64,000 nucleotides of DNA from Molanna angustata (GCA_963576475.1 OY754972.1:35750556-35814555), one strand, 5' to 3'; counted from the first letter of the stretch, positions 32,458 through 43,920 are shown. Notes: generated by a model from the sequence alone, not told the origin. Made by a program: numbers and translations.

Positions 32458-32568
32458 TTGAACCCGGTTCAAAGTCTTATTCTGAAATTCAAATATTCTC
32501 ATACAAGAATTATTTATTCTTATATGAGAATATTTGAATTTCAGAATAAGACTTTGAACCCGGTTCAA
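32458..32568. repeat. 111-bp near-perfect palindrome in array unit 1 (repeated in every unit)
   Basis: Centred at 32513 with loop TATTT. The arms carry CAAAGTCTTATTCTGAAATT and its complement, with two mismatched pairs. A second, truncated palindrome follows immediately (32598-32637 region). The same structure recurs every 649 bases. Confidence 0.85.
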
Positions 32569-35500
32569 AGTCTTATTCTGAAATTCAAATATTCTCATAT
32601 AAGAATAAATAATTCTTGTATGAGAATATATAGAACTTTCATAAATTGAATTGATAGGTATCTCATTCAAAAGGCATAATTGGTGAACGTTGCGCAAGCG
32701 CATAAAGTGATCACTTAAACCAGCCGATAACAGGTCGTAAGCCCTGTAGGTGCCTTGATTTCCCGGTTCTCCTACAGTAAATATTCCAACTTCGTCTCTA
32801 TTGAGTTAATTAAAAATCTGTTAAAAAGTATATGGTTCCATTGCAGAATAGTAAATTAACTCTTTATCATTGGCGGATGGTCCATTTCGCTGAGAAGTTG
32901 TGTTTAAAAGTAAAACTCTTTATCATACTTATGTATGTACATAGTCGAGAAATTGCGAGAATGAAGCAAACACATGTTAAAATATTAAATTTGAACTATT
33001 TTAAATGATTTGACAAAGCACTTTGGACAAAAAACGGATTTTAGTAATAATCATTCTGAAGTGTTGAACTGTTACAGTGTTATTTATAAAAATAAATTTG
33101 GCTCAATTGAACCCGGTTCAAAGTCTTATTCTGAAATTCAAATATTCTCATACAAGAATTATTTATTCTTATATGAGAATATTTGAATTTCAGAATAAGA
33201 CTTTGAACCCGGTTCAAAGTCTTATTCTGAAATTCAAATATTCTCATATAAGAATAAATAATTCTTGTATGAGAATATATAGAACTTTCATAAATTGAAT
33301 TGATAGGTATCTCATTCAAAAGGCATAATTGGTGAACGTTGCGCAAGCGCATAAAGTGATCCCTTAAACCAGCCGATAACAGGTCGTAAGCCCTGTAGGT
33401 GCCTTGATTTCCCGGTTCTCCTACAGTAAATATTCCAACTTCGTCTCTATTGAGTTAATTAAAAATCTGTTAAAAAGTATATGGTTCCATTGCAGAATAG
33501 TAAATTAACTCTTTATCATTGGCGGATGGTCCGTTTCGCTGAGAAGTTGTGTTTAAAAGTAAAACTCTTTATCATACTTATGTATGTACATAGTCGAGAA
33601 ATTGCGAGAATGAAGCAAACACATGTTAAAATATTAAATTTGAACTATTTTAAATGATTTGACAAAGCACTTTGGACAAAAAACGGATTTTAGTAATAAT
33701 CATTCTGAAGTGTTGAACTGTTACAGTGTTATTTATAAAAATAAATTTGGCTCAATTGAACCCGGTTCAAAGTCTTATTCTGAAATTCAAATATTCTCAT
33801 ACAAGAATTATTTATTCTTATATGAGAATATTTGAATTTCAGAATAAGACTTTGAACCCGGTTCAAAGTCTTATTCTGAAATTCAAATATTCTCATATAA
33901 GAATAAATAATTCTTGTATGAGAATATATAGAACTTTCATAAATTGAATTGATAGGTATCTCATTCAAAAGGCATAATTGGTGAACGTTGCGCAAGCGCA
34001 TAAAGTGATCACTTAAACCAGCCGATAACAGGTCGTAAGCCCTGTAGGTGCCTTGATTTCCCGGTTCTCCTACAGTAAATATTCCAACTTCGTCTCTATT
34101 GAGTTAATTAAAAATCTGTTAAAAAGTATATGGTTCCATTGCAGAATAGTAAATTAACTCTTTATCATTGGCGGATGGTCCATTTCGCTGAGAAGTTGTG
34201 TTTAAAAGTAAAACTCTTTATCATACTTATGTATGTACATAGTCGAGAAATTGCGAGAATGAAGCAAACACATGTTAAAATATTAAATTTGAACTATTTT
34301 AAATGATTTGACAAAGCACTTTGGACAAAAAACGGATTTTAGTAATAATCATTCTGAAGTGTTGAACTGTTACAGTGTTATTTATAAAAATAAATTTGGC
34401 TCAATTGAACCCGGTTCAAAGTCTTATTCTGAAATTCAAATATTCTCATACAAGAATTATTTATTCTTATATGAGAATATTTGAATTTCAGAATAAGACT
34501 TTGAACCCGGTTCAAAGTCTTATTCTGAAATTCAAATATTCTCATATAAGAATAAATAATTCTTGTATGAGAATATATAGAACTTTCATAAATTGAATTG
34601 ATAGGTATCTCATTCAAAAGGCATAATTGGTGAACGTTGCGCAAGCGCATAAAGTGATCACTTAAACCAGCCGATAACAGGTCGTAAGCCCTGTAGGTGC
34701 CTTGATTTCCCGGTTCTCCTACAGTAAATATTCCAACTTCGTCTCTATTGAGTTAATTAAAAATCTGTTAAAAAGTATATGGTTCCATTGCAGAATAGTA
34801 AATTAACTCTTTATCATTGGCGGATGGTCCATTTCGCTGAGAAGTTGTGTTTAAAAGTAAAACTCTTTATCATACTTATGTATGTACATAGTCGAGAAAT
34901 TGCGAGAATGAAGCAAACACATGTTAAAATATTAAATTTGAACTATTTTAAATGATTTGACAAAGCACTTTGGACAAAAAACGGATTTTAGTAATAATCA
35001 TTCTGAAGTGTTGAACTGTTACAGTGTTATTTATAAAAATAAATTTGGCTCAATTGAACCCGGTTCAAAGTCTTATTCTGAAATTCAAATATTCTCATAC
35101 AAGAATTATTTATTCTTATATGAGAATATTTGAATTTCAGAATAAGACTTTGAACCCGGTTCAAAGTCTTATTCTGAAATTCAAATATTCTCATATAAGA
35201 ATAAATAATTCTTGTATGAGAATATATAGAACTTTCATAAATTGAATTGATAGGTATCTCATTCAAAAGGCATAATTGGTGAACGTTGCGCAAGCGCATA
35301 AAGTGATCACTTAAACCAGCCGATAACAGGTCGTAAGCCCTGTAGGTGCCTTGATTTCCCGGTTCTCCTACAGTAAATATTCCAACTTCGTCTCTATTGA
35401 GTTAATTAAAAATCTGTTAAAAAGTATATGGTTCCATTGCAGAATAGTAAATTAACTCTTTATCATTGGCGGATGGTCCATTTCGCTGAGAAGTTGTGTT

Positions 35501-36319
35501 TAAAAGTAAAACTCTTTATCATACTTATGTATGTACATAGTCGAGAAATTGCGAGAATGAAGCAAACACATGTTAAAATATTAAATTTGAACTATTTTAA
35601 ATGATTTGACAAAGCACTTTGGACAAAAAACGGATTTTAGTAATAATCATTCTGAAGTGTTGAACTGTTACAGTGTTATTTATAAAAATAAATTTGGCTC
35701 AATTGAACCCGGTTCAAAGTCTTATTCTGAAATTCAAATATTCTCATACAAGAATTATTTATTCTTATATGAGAATATTTGAATTTCAGAATAAGACTTT
35801 GAACCCGGTTCAAAGTCTTATTCTGAAATTCAAATATTCTCATATAAGAATAAATAATTCTTGTATGAGAATATATAGAACTTTCATAAATTGAATTGAT
35901 AGGTATCTCATTCAAAAGGCATAATTGGTGAACGTTGCGCAAGCGCATAAAGTGATCACTTAAACCAGCCGATAACAGGTCGTAAGCCCTGTAGGTGCCT
36001 TGATTTCCCGGTTCTCCTACAGTAAATATTCCAACTTCGTCTCTATTGAGTTAATTAAAAATCTGTTAAAAAGTATATGGTTCCATTGCAGAATAGTAAA
36101 TTAACTCTTTATCATTGGCGGATGGTCCATTTCGCTGAGAAGTTGTGTTTAAAAGTAAAACTCTTTATCATACTTATGTATGTACATAGTCGAGAAATTG
36201 CGAGAATGAAGCAAACACATGTTAAAATATTAAATTTGAACTATTTTAAATGATTTGACAAAGCACTTTGGACAAAAAACGGATTTTAGTAATAATCATT
36301 CTGAAGTGTTGAACTGTTA

Positions 36320-36590
36320 CAGTGTTATTTATAAAAATAAATTTGGCTCAATTGAACCCGGTTCAAAGTCTTATTCTGAAATTCAAATATTCTCATACAA
36401 GAATTATTTATTCTTATATGAGAATATTTGAATTTCAGAATAAGACTTTGAACCGGGTTCAATGTCTTATTCTGAAATTCAAATATTCTCATACAAGAAT
36501 TATTTATTCTTATATGAGAATATTTGAATTTCAGAATAAGACTTTGAACCGGGTTCAATTGAACCAAATTTATTTTTATAAATAACACTG
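36320..36590. mobile_element. Foldback MITE with TTA target duplication
   Basis: The 271-bp element begins CAGTGTTATTTATAAAAATA and ends with its inverted copy. It is flanked by TTA on both sides (36317-36319, 36591-36593). Almost its whole length is two head-to-tail palindromes of about 105 bp, so it folds completely. A 3-bp TTA duplication is characteristic of PIF/Harbinger insertions; that assignment is inference from the duplication only. Confidence 0.7.
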
Positions 36591-36593
36591 TTA

Positions 36594-36967
36594 ATGTTTA
36601 ATTTCGGAAAAACTGTGCCAGTACCGTATTCGTTTTTTTCCTTTTGATTATTTTTCGCCGCAAACCCGTGCAGGTTTGTAGGAGGCATTTCTAGAACTGA
36701 AAATGTGCGTTATTCTAGGCAGTACAGCCTCCTTTTGAACACGGAAAAGGAAATGCGTTGCCTGGCGCTTATTTTTTACTTTGCTGAAATACTGTAGGTT
36801 TCAACGTGAATTTTGAAAAATCGTGGTATATTTTCAAATGGGTATATTATTATGTACATGGTTTATGTTAACGAAATTTTTCGACACAACGTTCGATCTA
36901 TGACACTGGACTGCTGAGTCTAGTAAAATACCGCTTTGTCACCGACTCACCTTATTTGTATTTTGTA
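36594..36967. other. Unannotated interval
   Basis: Unique sequence right of the array, including GCAAACCCGTGCAGGTTTG. Nothing is recognised. Confidence 0.35.
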
Positions 36968-37156
36968 TTGCTTCTCGGCCAACTAGGTAGCATTATGTCA
37001 AATATTAATTTAACACGCACCCAATAACAAGTTGCCGCATTTTGGAGACTTGTGTATAATATTAATCATCTCACAAACTCAGACTGAAAATACAGTGAAA
37101 TTCTGTGTTTCCATCGAGAATTGAACACGGACCTTTTTATTCGGGAGTCAAAGTCT
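36968..37156 (-). mobile_element. SINE family 2 copy
   Basis: In reverse orientation it carries the 3' body (GTCAAATATTAATTTAACAC, CAATAACAAGTTGCC, TTTTGGAGACT, ATCTCACAAACTC) and then a decayed tRNA-like head (GAATTGAACACGG as the B-box complement). The 5' tip of the head is missing. Confidence 0.7.
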
Positions 37157-37653
37157 TACCTACGAATGTTAACGAAGGTTTACAGTAGAAATTATAATAA
37201 TGATGCGAATGAAAGTTTTTGTACAAAATCTTTAGAACCTGCCTTTTTTTCTGTTAAGCATATAATTATGTAATTCTTTCAATGAATTGTACATGTGGAA
37301 GAATAAGATCATAAATGGACGGATACTGGACATAACTCAGGGGTAATCATTGTTATATGGGCAGGGTTCAACTGTTTTAAGGTGAATGGGTTGGAAATAA
37401 TCTGAAAAAGATCAGGTCGACTGGATAATTCTCAGATACCATTAGAAGAACAATAGAGAAGAGTCCTAGATGTAGATACATTGCTCAGGAGAAGCACTCA
37501 TGTGAAAAGCAAGGAAAACTACTTATTATATGTTCTGATAAGTAGAAAAGAAGCAATTTATTATTGTTTATCTATACCTAGTGTACTATCCAAATTGACA
37601 ACTGAAGTTATATTTAAGTAAAATCTTCGCCTTCGTCAGTTTACTAACACAAT
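37157..37653. other. Unannotated interval
   Basis: No gene is supported. Short stretches around 37300-37520 might be LINE scraps but are too decayed to read. Confidence 0.3.
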
Positions 37654-38712
37654 CAATGTTTTATTTAATTTTGAGTTGAGACAATATTTTATTGAATTTT
37701 GAGTTGAGACAAAATGAGATCGTTAAGAAGAATTTGTAATAGAACGATGTATGATAGAGTTAGAAATGAGGTCACTAGGAAAGAATGTAAGATGAAGAAA
37801 GATGTAGTAACTAGAATGAAAGTTAACACACTTAGATGGTTTGGTCACGTGGAAAGAATGAATGAAGAACGCTTGACGAAAAAAATATATAAGGCTGACA
37901 GGAATGGAAAAAGAGGTCGGGGGCGCCCAAGAAAAGGATGGCACGACCATGTGAACGATATTCTGAAAGAAGGAAATGTTAGAAGTCTGAACAATAGAAG
38001 AACATGCATGAGACGTAGCATGAATGTTGACGAGGCGGTGAATGTATGTCAAGATAGAATAGTGTGGCGTTCTGTTCTCTCTGCCTACCCCGCGAGGGAC
38101 ATGGCGTGATGGTATGTATGTATGTATGTATGAGTTGAGACAATATTGAGTCAATGTTTAATTTAATTTTCAGTTGAGCCAGTGTTGAGTCAATGTTTTA
38201 TTTATATTTGAGTTGAATCAATTTTTTATTTATTTTTGAGTTGAGTAAATGTTTTATTGAATTTTTTGAGTTGAGTCAATGTTTTATTGAATTATGAGTT
38301 GAGTCATTGTTTTATTGAATTTTTGAGTTGAGTCAATGTTTTATTGAATTAATTGAGTTGAGTCAATGTTTTATTGAATTATGAGTTGAGTCATTGTTTT
38401 ATTGAATTTTTGAGTTGAGTCAATGTTTTATTGAATTATGAGTTGAAACAATGCTTTATTGAATTTTGAGTTGAGTCAATGTTTTATTTATTTTTGAGTT
38501 AAGTCAATTTTTTATTTATTTTTGAGTTGAGTCAATGTTTTATTGAATAAATTGAGTTGAGTCAATGTTTTATTGAATTATAAGTTGAGTCATTCTTTTA
38601 TTGAATTTTTGAGTTGAGTCAATGTTTTATTGAATTATGAGTTGAAACAATGCTTTATTGAATTTTGAGTTGAGTCAATGTTTTATTTATTTTTGAGGTG
38701 AGTCACGGTTGT
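37654..38712. repeat. Minisatellite of 27-33 bp (TGAGTTGAGTCAATGTTTTA), split by an RTE insertion
   Basis: Units TGAGTTGAGTCAATGTTTTA plus TTGAATTN or TTTATTTT recur about 20 times between 38130 and 38712. At least two units lie at 37654-37712, on the other side of the RTE copy. Alternating long-unit variants (TTGAATTATGAGTTGAGTCAT against TTGAATTTTTGAG) show higher-order duplication of about 180-210 bp. Confidence 0.85.
37713..38130 (+). pseudogene. 5'-truncated RTE-like LINE with open C-terminal frame
   Basis: The frame 37714-38109 is open for 131 codons: MRSLRRICNRTMYDR, RMKVNTLRWFGHVERM, GRGRPRKGWHDHVNDIL and SAYPARDMA-stop. This is the C-terminal region after the RT thumb. The initiating ATG is internal to the family protein. 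The 3' end is GATGG followed by GTATGTATGTATGTAT. It interrupts the minisatellite, and GAGTTGAGACAA lies at both junctions, although the repeat nature of the target makes a true target duplication uncertain. No internal stop is present, so the insertion is young. Confidence 0.8.
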
Positions 38713-38894
38713 ATTTAATTTCCCGGTGGTGTTACAGTGTTTTGCTATATTTTTTTCTTGGATAGTCAAAAAACATTATAAGTCTTGAAAACTTTGCAAA
38801 AAGCACCTTATACGATAAATTATTATAGAAGAGAAATTTATTTAAATTCATTTTTCACGCAAATATTGCTTTTCTGGGCTGGAAACACTGTTTA

Positions 38895-38960
38895 GTTGGA
38901 AGAAATTGTCGTATGGCAATAAACTCGCCACTTGCGTAAGGTGCAAGGAAATGTTTATTA
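38895..38960 (+). mobile_element. LINE 3'-terminal motif (GGAAGAAATTGYCGTATGGC)
   Basis: GGAAGAAATTGTCGTATGGC, then AATAAACTCGCCACTTGCG. The same motif occurs at 43873, in reverse at 48724-48770 and at 60910-60955, each near A-rich or TTATTT tails. It looks like a conserved 3' UTR of a LINE family. Confidence 0.45.
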
Positions 38961-39462
38961 TTTTAAACATTGGCACTTGACACATTAAATAGGTACTTGA
39001 TAAAACAGTACTGAATAAAATATTATGGAATAACAATAAACAATATTGATAATTTTCACTAAATTAAAAGGTTTTTCGCTTTGTAAACTGCATATATGCA
39101 ACTTCAACACATAAGTTGAACAATGTTGAACATACATTATTGTAATACCTATACACAATTCATAAAAGAATATTATGGTCCCTGGTCCATATGTTTTTTG
39201 AATACCCAATTCACACTGAATAAGATTTGTAATATATATACTTAATACTCCACTAGAAATTAATATTTCACAACTTCTATCATTAAATTCCTTACAAATT
39301 TATTTACACATAGCATAACATACACAAATTTCTTCGCCTTAATGGATTCAATTTATAATGCAATAACATCAAATCTCAAAATTATTTAATAACATTTTTA
39401 TACTGGCAAAAACCATCCTAATTATTGGGTGGAATACCATACATATAAGCTAAAAAAATATT
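38961..39462. other. Unannotated AT-rich interval
   Basis: Contains no recognised feature. It ends where the LINE frame begins at 39463. Confidence 0.35.
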
Positions 39463-40497
39463 ATGCAATCTATGTATAAACATGCCTGTGTCCGTGTCAA
39501 CGATGCTTTGACAACATGGTTCCCTATTAATAAAGGGGTGAAGCAAGGCTGCGTATTATCCCCATGGCTGTTCAATCTGTATATTGATCACTGCGTTAGG
39601 ATATTGAAGAATGAAAATAAAGGTCTGAAACTAAGTACTGTAAACGTACGTGATTTGATGTATGCAGATGACAAAGTGGTTATTGCTGAATGTGCGGATG
39701 AGCTACAGTATTTAGTGAATAAAGTGTATGAAGGATGCCTGCAAAATGGACTGAGAATGAATGTTAGTAAATCTAAGATATTGGTATTTGAAAAGACTGA
39801 AAGTATAACTGCTTGTATGATAAAAGTAGAGAACGAATGGCTAGAACAAGTTGAGGAATATTTATATTTGGGGAGTATGTTTGAACGGAATGGAAGACCC
39901 GATAAAGATATTGAAAGAAGAGTTATGGCAGGGAATAGAATAAACGGAGCACTTAGACCAGTAATAGCCGATCCAAGCATCTCAAAGGAAGCCAACATTG
40001 CAGTACACAATGCAATTGTGGTGCCTACTTTGACGTATGCTAGTGAAACATGGACCTGGAAAAGAACACATGAAAGTAGAATAAATGCTGTGGAAATGAG
40101 ATCACTAAGAAGAGTATGTAATAGAACGATATATGATAGAATAAAAAATGAGGACATAAGGAGAGAATGCAAGTTAAAGAAGGGTATTATATGTTAAATG
40201 AAAGTGAATGCTTTAAGGTGGTTTGGACATATAGAAAGAATGAACGATGAACGACTGACCAAAAAAATATACATGGATGCAAGAGATGGAGTGAATAGCA
40301 GAGGTCGCCCCAGAAAGGGATTCCATGACCATGTGAATGATATTTTGAAAGAAGGAAACATAAAAAGTTTGAACAATCGACGAGCATGTATGAGACGATG
40401 CATGGATGTAAAGGAAGCCAGAAATGTGTGCAAAAATAGAGAAGTATGGCGCTCGATTCTCTCTGCTTACCCCGTAAGGGACATGGCGTGATGGTAT
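39463..40497 (+). pseudogene. RTE-like LINE reverse transcriptase, best copy, one in-frame stop
   Basis: Frame 39463-40491 reads as one 343-codon protein broken by a single TAA at 40195-40197. In order it has: INKGVKQGCVLSPWLFNLYI (RT palm), LMYADDKVV (catalytic YADD, about residue 67), EYLYLGSMFERNGRPDKDIE and NAIVVPTLTYASETWTW (thumb). After the stop come MKVNALRWFGHIERM, GRPRKGFHDHVNDIL and SAYPVRDMA-stop. The N-terminal endonuclease and first RT motifs are missing, as usual for 5'-truncated LINEs. The terminal GATGG(TATG)n tail matches the other copies. The protein would prime and copy LINE RNA at the target site; this copy cannot do so alone. RTE affiliation is inferred from the short-repeat tail and C-terminal layout. 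Confidence 0.85.
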
Positions 40498-41040
40498 GTA
40501 TGTATGTATAAACAAAATGTAAACATGATGTATATTGTTTGTTTTTCATCTGTCTACAAATAATCAATTAATGTTGGAGATGCTAACGTTTATTGTGTTT
40601 TTTTTTTTAATAATTGTAATCATTTAAATAAATCAATCAATATTATAGCACAAGTGATCGCTTAACATTTTGATTTTTTTCCAAATTTGTCTACTGCGAA
40701 CCGAAGTGTTTGCGATAAATATATAATAACATGTATTTTTAGAGCATTTTCAATTGAACGAAAATCTCTTGACGAGACAATTGAACCCATCTTCTGCTCA
40801 GTCAATGTGCAATGGACAATAATATTGGAATCGTCGAGTCTGAGATTTCCCCATGCGATAATCTAACCGTTGTAACTCCAGTTACAGCTAAACAGAGGTT
40901 AGTCCTTATATACTGGCGAAATAAACCCTTAGCACGATTCTCCATTTGAAATAAACTTTAGAGCTCTTGCATATAAACATGAAGGATGAGGTTTTTATGC
41001 AAAAAAGTGTAACGAGTGGAATTATTTTATTTCGCTCTTG
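40498..41040. other. Unannotated interval
   Basis: AT-rich. No gene or repeat terminus is seen. Confidence 0.35.
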
Positions 41041-41195
41041 AGCAACTAATAAGTTCTATATTATATGTCCATATTCTGGAGACTAATCATCTCAAAGATC
41101 CAGACTCAATACACAATTTAAAGTTGTGTCTCCACCTAGAATCGAATCGGAACCTTTGGCTCAGCAGTTAACCAACTAATCCAGGAAGGCCGATA
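41041..41195 (-). mobile_element. SINE family 2 copy, decayed
   Basis: The reverse orientation retains CTGGAGACTAATCATCTCA, TGTGTCTCCACCTAGAATCG (B-box side) and CAGCAGTTAACCAACTAA (A-box side, GGCCG end). It diverges by indels. Confidence 0.65.
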
Positions 41196-41789
41196 TCATA
41201 TGAGTTAATACACATTGTTCGCCAAAACATTACCTCGAGATCTAACTCATATTTCTTGTATACTGTCCATATTTAATACCTACCTGTTGAATATTTTATG
41301 GAAAAAAATATGTTTAAAAATAGCGGAATCGTAACTCTTCACTTTTACATAGAGTAGAGTAAACAACAGCAATTCAGACAGACGTTATATGAACGCCAGA
41401 GTGGAAAAACTTTCAACATAACCAGATTAAAATAATATATTCATACGAGTGATTTCCTAAGTTCCCGAATTTCGAGAGAAATGAAGAAATGAAAGTGGTG
41501 CTCAAATATTAACGTAAATTAGATTATGAAGTTGATGCTTAAATCATAATTCTCGAAAAAATAAAGCTTCGAGTTATTAATGTAAACATTCATATATAAA
41601 TACACATTTATAAATTTCTTAAAAAATACCGTTTTGGATCGTATCCACATTACATGTTTAAATCAAAACTCTATTAAAATAGACATTCTACATAATACAT
41701 TGACGTGTTATGCATCAGTTAAGAATACGTAAAAATCCATGTATTTATTGTTATTATTTTATAATTAAACGTAAATAATAATACCAAAC
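41196..41789. other. Unannotated AT-rich interval
   Basis: No gene supported. Flanks a Helitron-like copy. Confidence 0.35.
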
Positions 41790-42796
41790 TACATATAAAA
41801 CCTTAAATCCAAATTATTGAATATGTTTAAATGACAAGATATTATATTATGGAGTTCAGTCCGTTTTTCCTATCCCGAAAAGGTAAACAGCTTGATGTTA
41901 TGCATCTATTCAGTATCAAACTAAAGTCCTCGTAGATGTTGTGTGTTCTGCCATACAAATTGTATGAAACGATATCGTCACTAAATTCAAGTTTCACAAA
42001 AATCGTTATAAAAAGTTCGAGATGTATTGCTATACCTAATGTAAATATTTTTCTTATAGAAAATTTAGAAAATTATCTAGTTGGGGTGTTTCGGCTTTTT
42101 CTATATTTTATAAAAATATTATTTGTATATATTTTATTGAAATAAAGGCACTAAATTAAATAAATTCGTCGTAAAAAAATTGAAGAAGTTCATTTAAAAA
42201 AAAAATAAAACACACACTTTGTAAATACTACCTCGTTTTTCATTATTTTTAAGTTAGTAAATAGGGTAAATTATGATCGGCGTAAACTCGAAAACGATTT
42301 AACTTATTTATTTGTAAAGTAGAAGTTTTTACAAAATTTGTGTTTTATTTATAATTTAATATAAAAAAAATGTTTGTAATAAAAAAAGTTTGTAAAACCC
42401 TGGAACTTTTTCACGTTCAGCGTTCTAGCTTGCATTGTTTCTGAGATTCAGTATATGGAAAAATAATGTAATAACTCAAAAATTGATAGCCTTTGACGGA
42501 GATAAGTATTCGAAGTTCCGAGTGTAAAAAGCCTAAACATCTCTGTACTTTCTGGAATTTTGGGCTCTTTGCATATACAGATTTGCAAAGGATTAATTTT
42601 GATTTTGGGCTCATTGCATACATATATCAAAAATTATGATGCTCTACTCCAAATTCAGTTCGAGTTCATCCATTTATATAGCATAAATGCTGCGAAGCCT
42701 TTAAGTTGGTGTTTTTTAGATGAAAAACCGCGGAAAATTTAGACCTAGCCAAAATAAATCTCGCGGATCATGACATGAACAATTCGACAGTTGTTT
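41790..42796 (-). mobile_element. Diverged Helitron-like copy, CCAACTGTCGAT family
   Basis: The order of blocks matches 1667-2651: ACCAAACTACATATAAAACC, the GGAGTTCAGTCC block, CAAATTGTATGAAACGAT, GTTGGGGTGTTTCGGCTTTT, and finally the decayed 5' end AATTCGACAGTTG at 42784-42796. The CTAG 3' terminus and its hairpin are not recognisable. Confidence 0.6.
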
Positions 42797-42817
42797 TAAA
42801 TACCTACTAACATATTC

Positions 42818-42880
42818 CAACTGTCGATTTTTTCAAGGGATTTTATTTTCGCTTTACACATTGACATAGAGAGCCTGGAA
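42818..42880 (+). mobile_element. Helitron-like 5' terminal fragment
   Basis: CCAACTGTCGATTTTTTCAA restarts the family 5' end 21 bases after the inverted 5' end of the neighbouring copy, giving two 5' ends head to head. It is truncated after about 60 bases. Confidence 0.55.
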
Positions 42881-43329
42881 GTAGGTATATATTTATTTCT
42901 AGTCAAACTTGTCTAGTTCACGTCTAGAAACTTCGAAAATACATAGTTGGGCTAGTATAATTCATCTTGCCCTGACACAGACGTGACATCCGCCATTCGT
43001 TCGACACGCCCCAATAACAGAGGCTCCCCTCCACTAGGCACTATCATGTAGTCTTTTTCTGAGAGCGGCACGTCCAACGAATTCCTACCCTGGAAGTGTC
43101 AAACCTTGTTTCCTTAAATAAACTTATCACCTTCAATACAGAGACTTTTAAAAACGAAAATAGTTTTTCTTTGCAAACTTGCTTCGTTTGGCTAAAACAG
43201 AAGTAATAAATAACCTTTTGCGAACTTGTTATGAGAATAAAAAATGTGAAAAAAACGACATTTATTCAATGATATTTTTTTATAACCAAAGTTCCATTAT
43301 AAAGTTGGTTCAAAGTTAAACTAGGGTAA
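42881..43329. other. Unannotated interval
   Basis: The block 42930-43110 is less AT-rich but has no second copy here and no reading frame I recognise. Confidence 0.3.
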
Positions 43330-43650
43330 GTTGAATGTAAAAAAGGTGGAAGAGGCGACAGCAAGTAAATGGCACAAATGCTGGAGCAAAGAAGAAGAAG
43401 AATACTATTTGAATCCAACAGGAGGAAAATCTCTCTTAGAGTGACCAGGTCTATATATGGTGATGGGGACGTAGCAGAAGACGCTTCTGGAGAAACCATG
43501 TCGAACGCATGGACGACAATAGAATGGTCATTTTTTTAAGACAGACATACTCAACAAAAGAATACGACCCGGAAGACCACCGAAGAGATGAAAGGACAGC
43601 TGTCAACAAGTCAAAAAACGGCCCACCCCTTCGATCTGCTGAACGTAATA
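43330..43650 (+). pseudogene. LINE RT fragments (RRRFWRNHVERMDDNRM type)
   Basis: An AAAGAAGAAGAAGAATA tail at 43388-43406 closes one scrap. After it, broken frames read RRRFWRNHVERMDDNRMV, then KRIRPGRPPKR-like residues, the WRNHV..M......GRPP pattern of non-LTR C-termini. Frame breaks occur in the T run at 43532. Confidence 0.5.
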
Positions 43651-43867
43651 CACTTGCTATCCTCATTCACAATACAGAAGCTTTCACCTCTTTTTTTCAA
43701 GTACAATCAGCTAGAAATAACGTCATCACAACCCATAGAAATATTTACTCCTACATAATATTCTTCCGTTCCCACCTTTTTTTCCTCATTGCTATGATCA
43801 GTCTTAATTTTTTTTTTTCTCTTTTCTCTCTACGTTTCTTTATTTATTTATTTCTTTTAATCTTTCT

Positions 43868-43920
43868 TGTTTGGAAGAAATTACCGTATGGCAATAAACC
43901 CACCTATGTGCACTCGTAGA
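43868..43920 (+). mobile_element. LINE 3'-terminal motif
   Basis: TTTGGAAGAAATTACCGTAT, then GGCAATAAACCCACC, the same motif as at 38895. It follows the T-rich 43795-43867. Confidence 0.45.

Larger units (their letters stand above)
31976..36590. repeat. 649-bp tandem array, seven units
   Basis: Unit boundaries fall at AATATATAGAACTTTC: 31976, 32625, 33274, 33923, 34572, 35221 and 35870. Units differ by only one or two visible bases (CCCTTAAACC at 33361 and GTCCGTTTCG at 33530 in unit 3). Each unit joins the right half of the composite element, about 250 bp of unique flank and the left part of a foldback MITE. Only the last unit keeps the complete foldback (36320-36590). Open frames of 73 and 90 codons in every unit are translations of the palindrome and lie on both strands, so I do not call them genes. 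The near-identity implies very recent amplification or ongoing homogenisation. Confidence 0.9.

Noticed and set aside
32428..36588. Repeated 73-, 87- and 90-codon frames on both strands of the 649-bp array
   Set aside because: They translate the palindrome, so both strands give nearly the same residues. There is no sign of selection for protein.
37654..38712. CRISPR-like 30-bp direct repeats
   Set aside because: Repeats are contiguous with no spacers: a minisatellite.
39588..40172. A 194-codon minus-strand frame opposite the LINE
   Set aside because: It is the antisense shadow of the RT frame, which carries the recognisable motifs.
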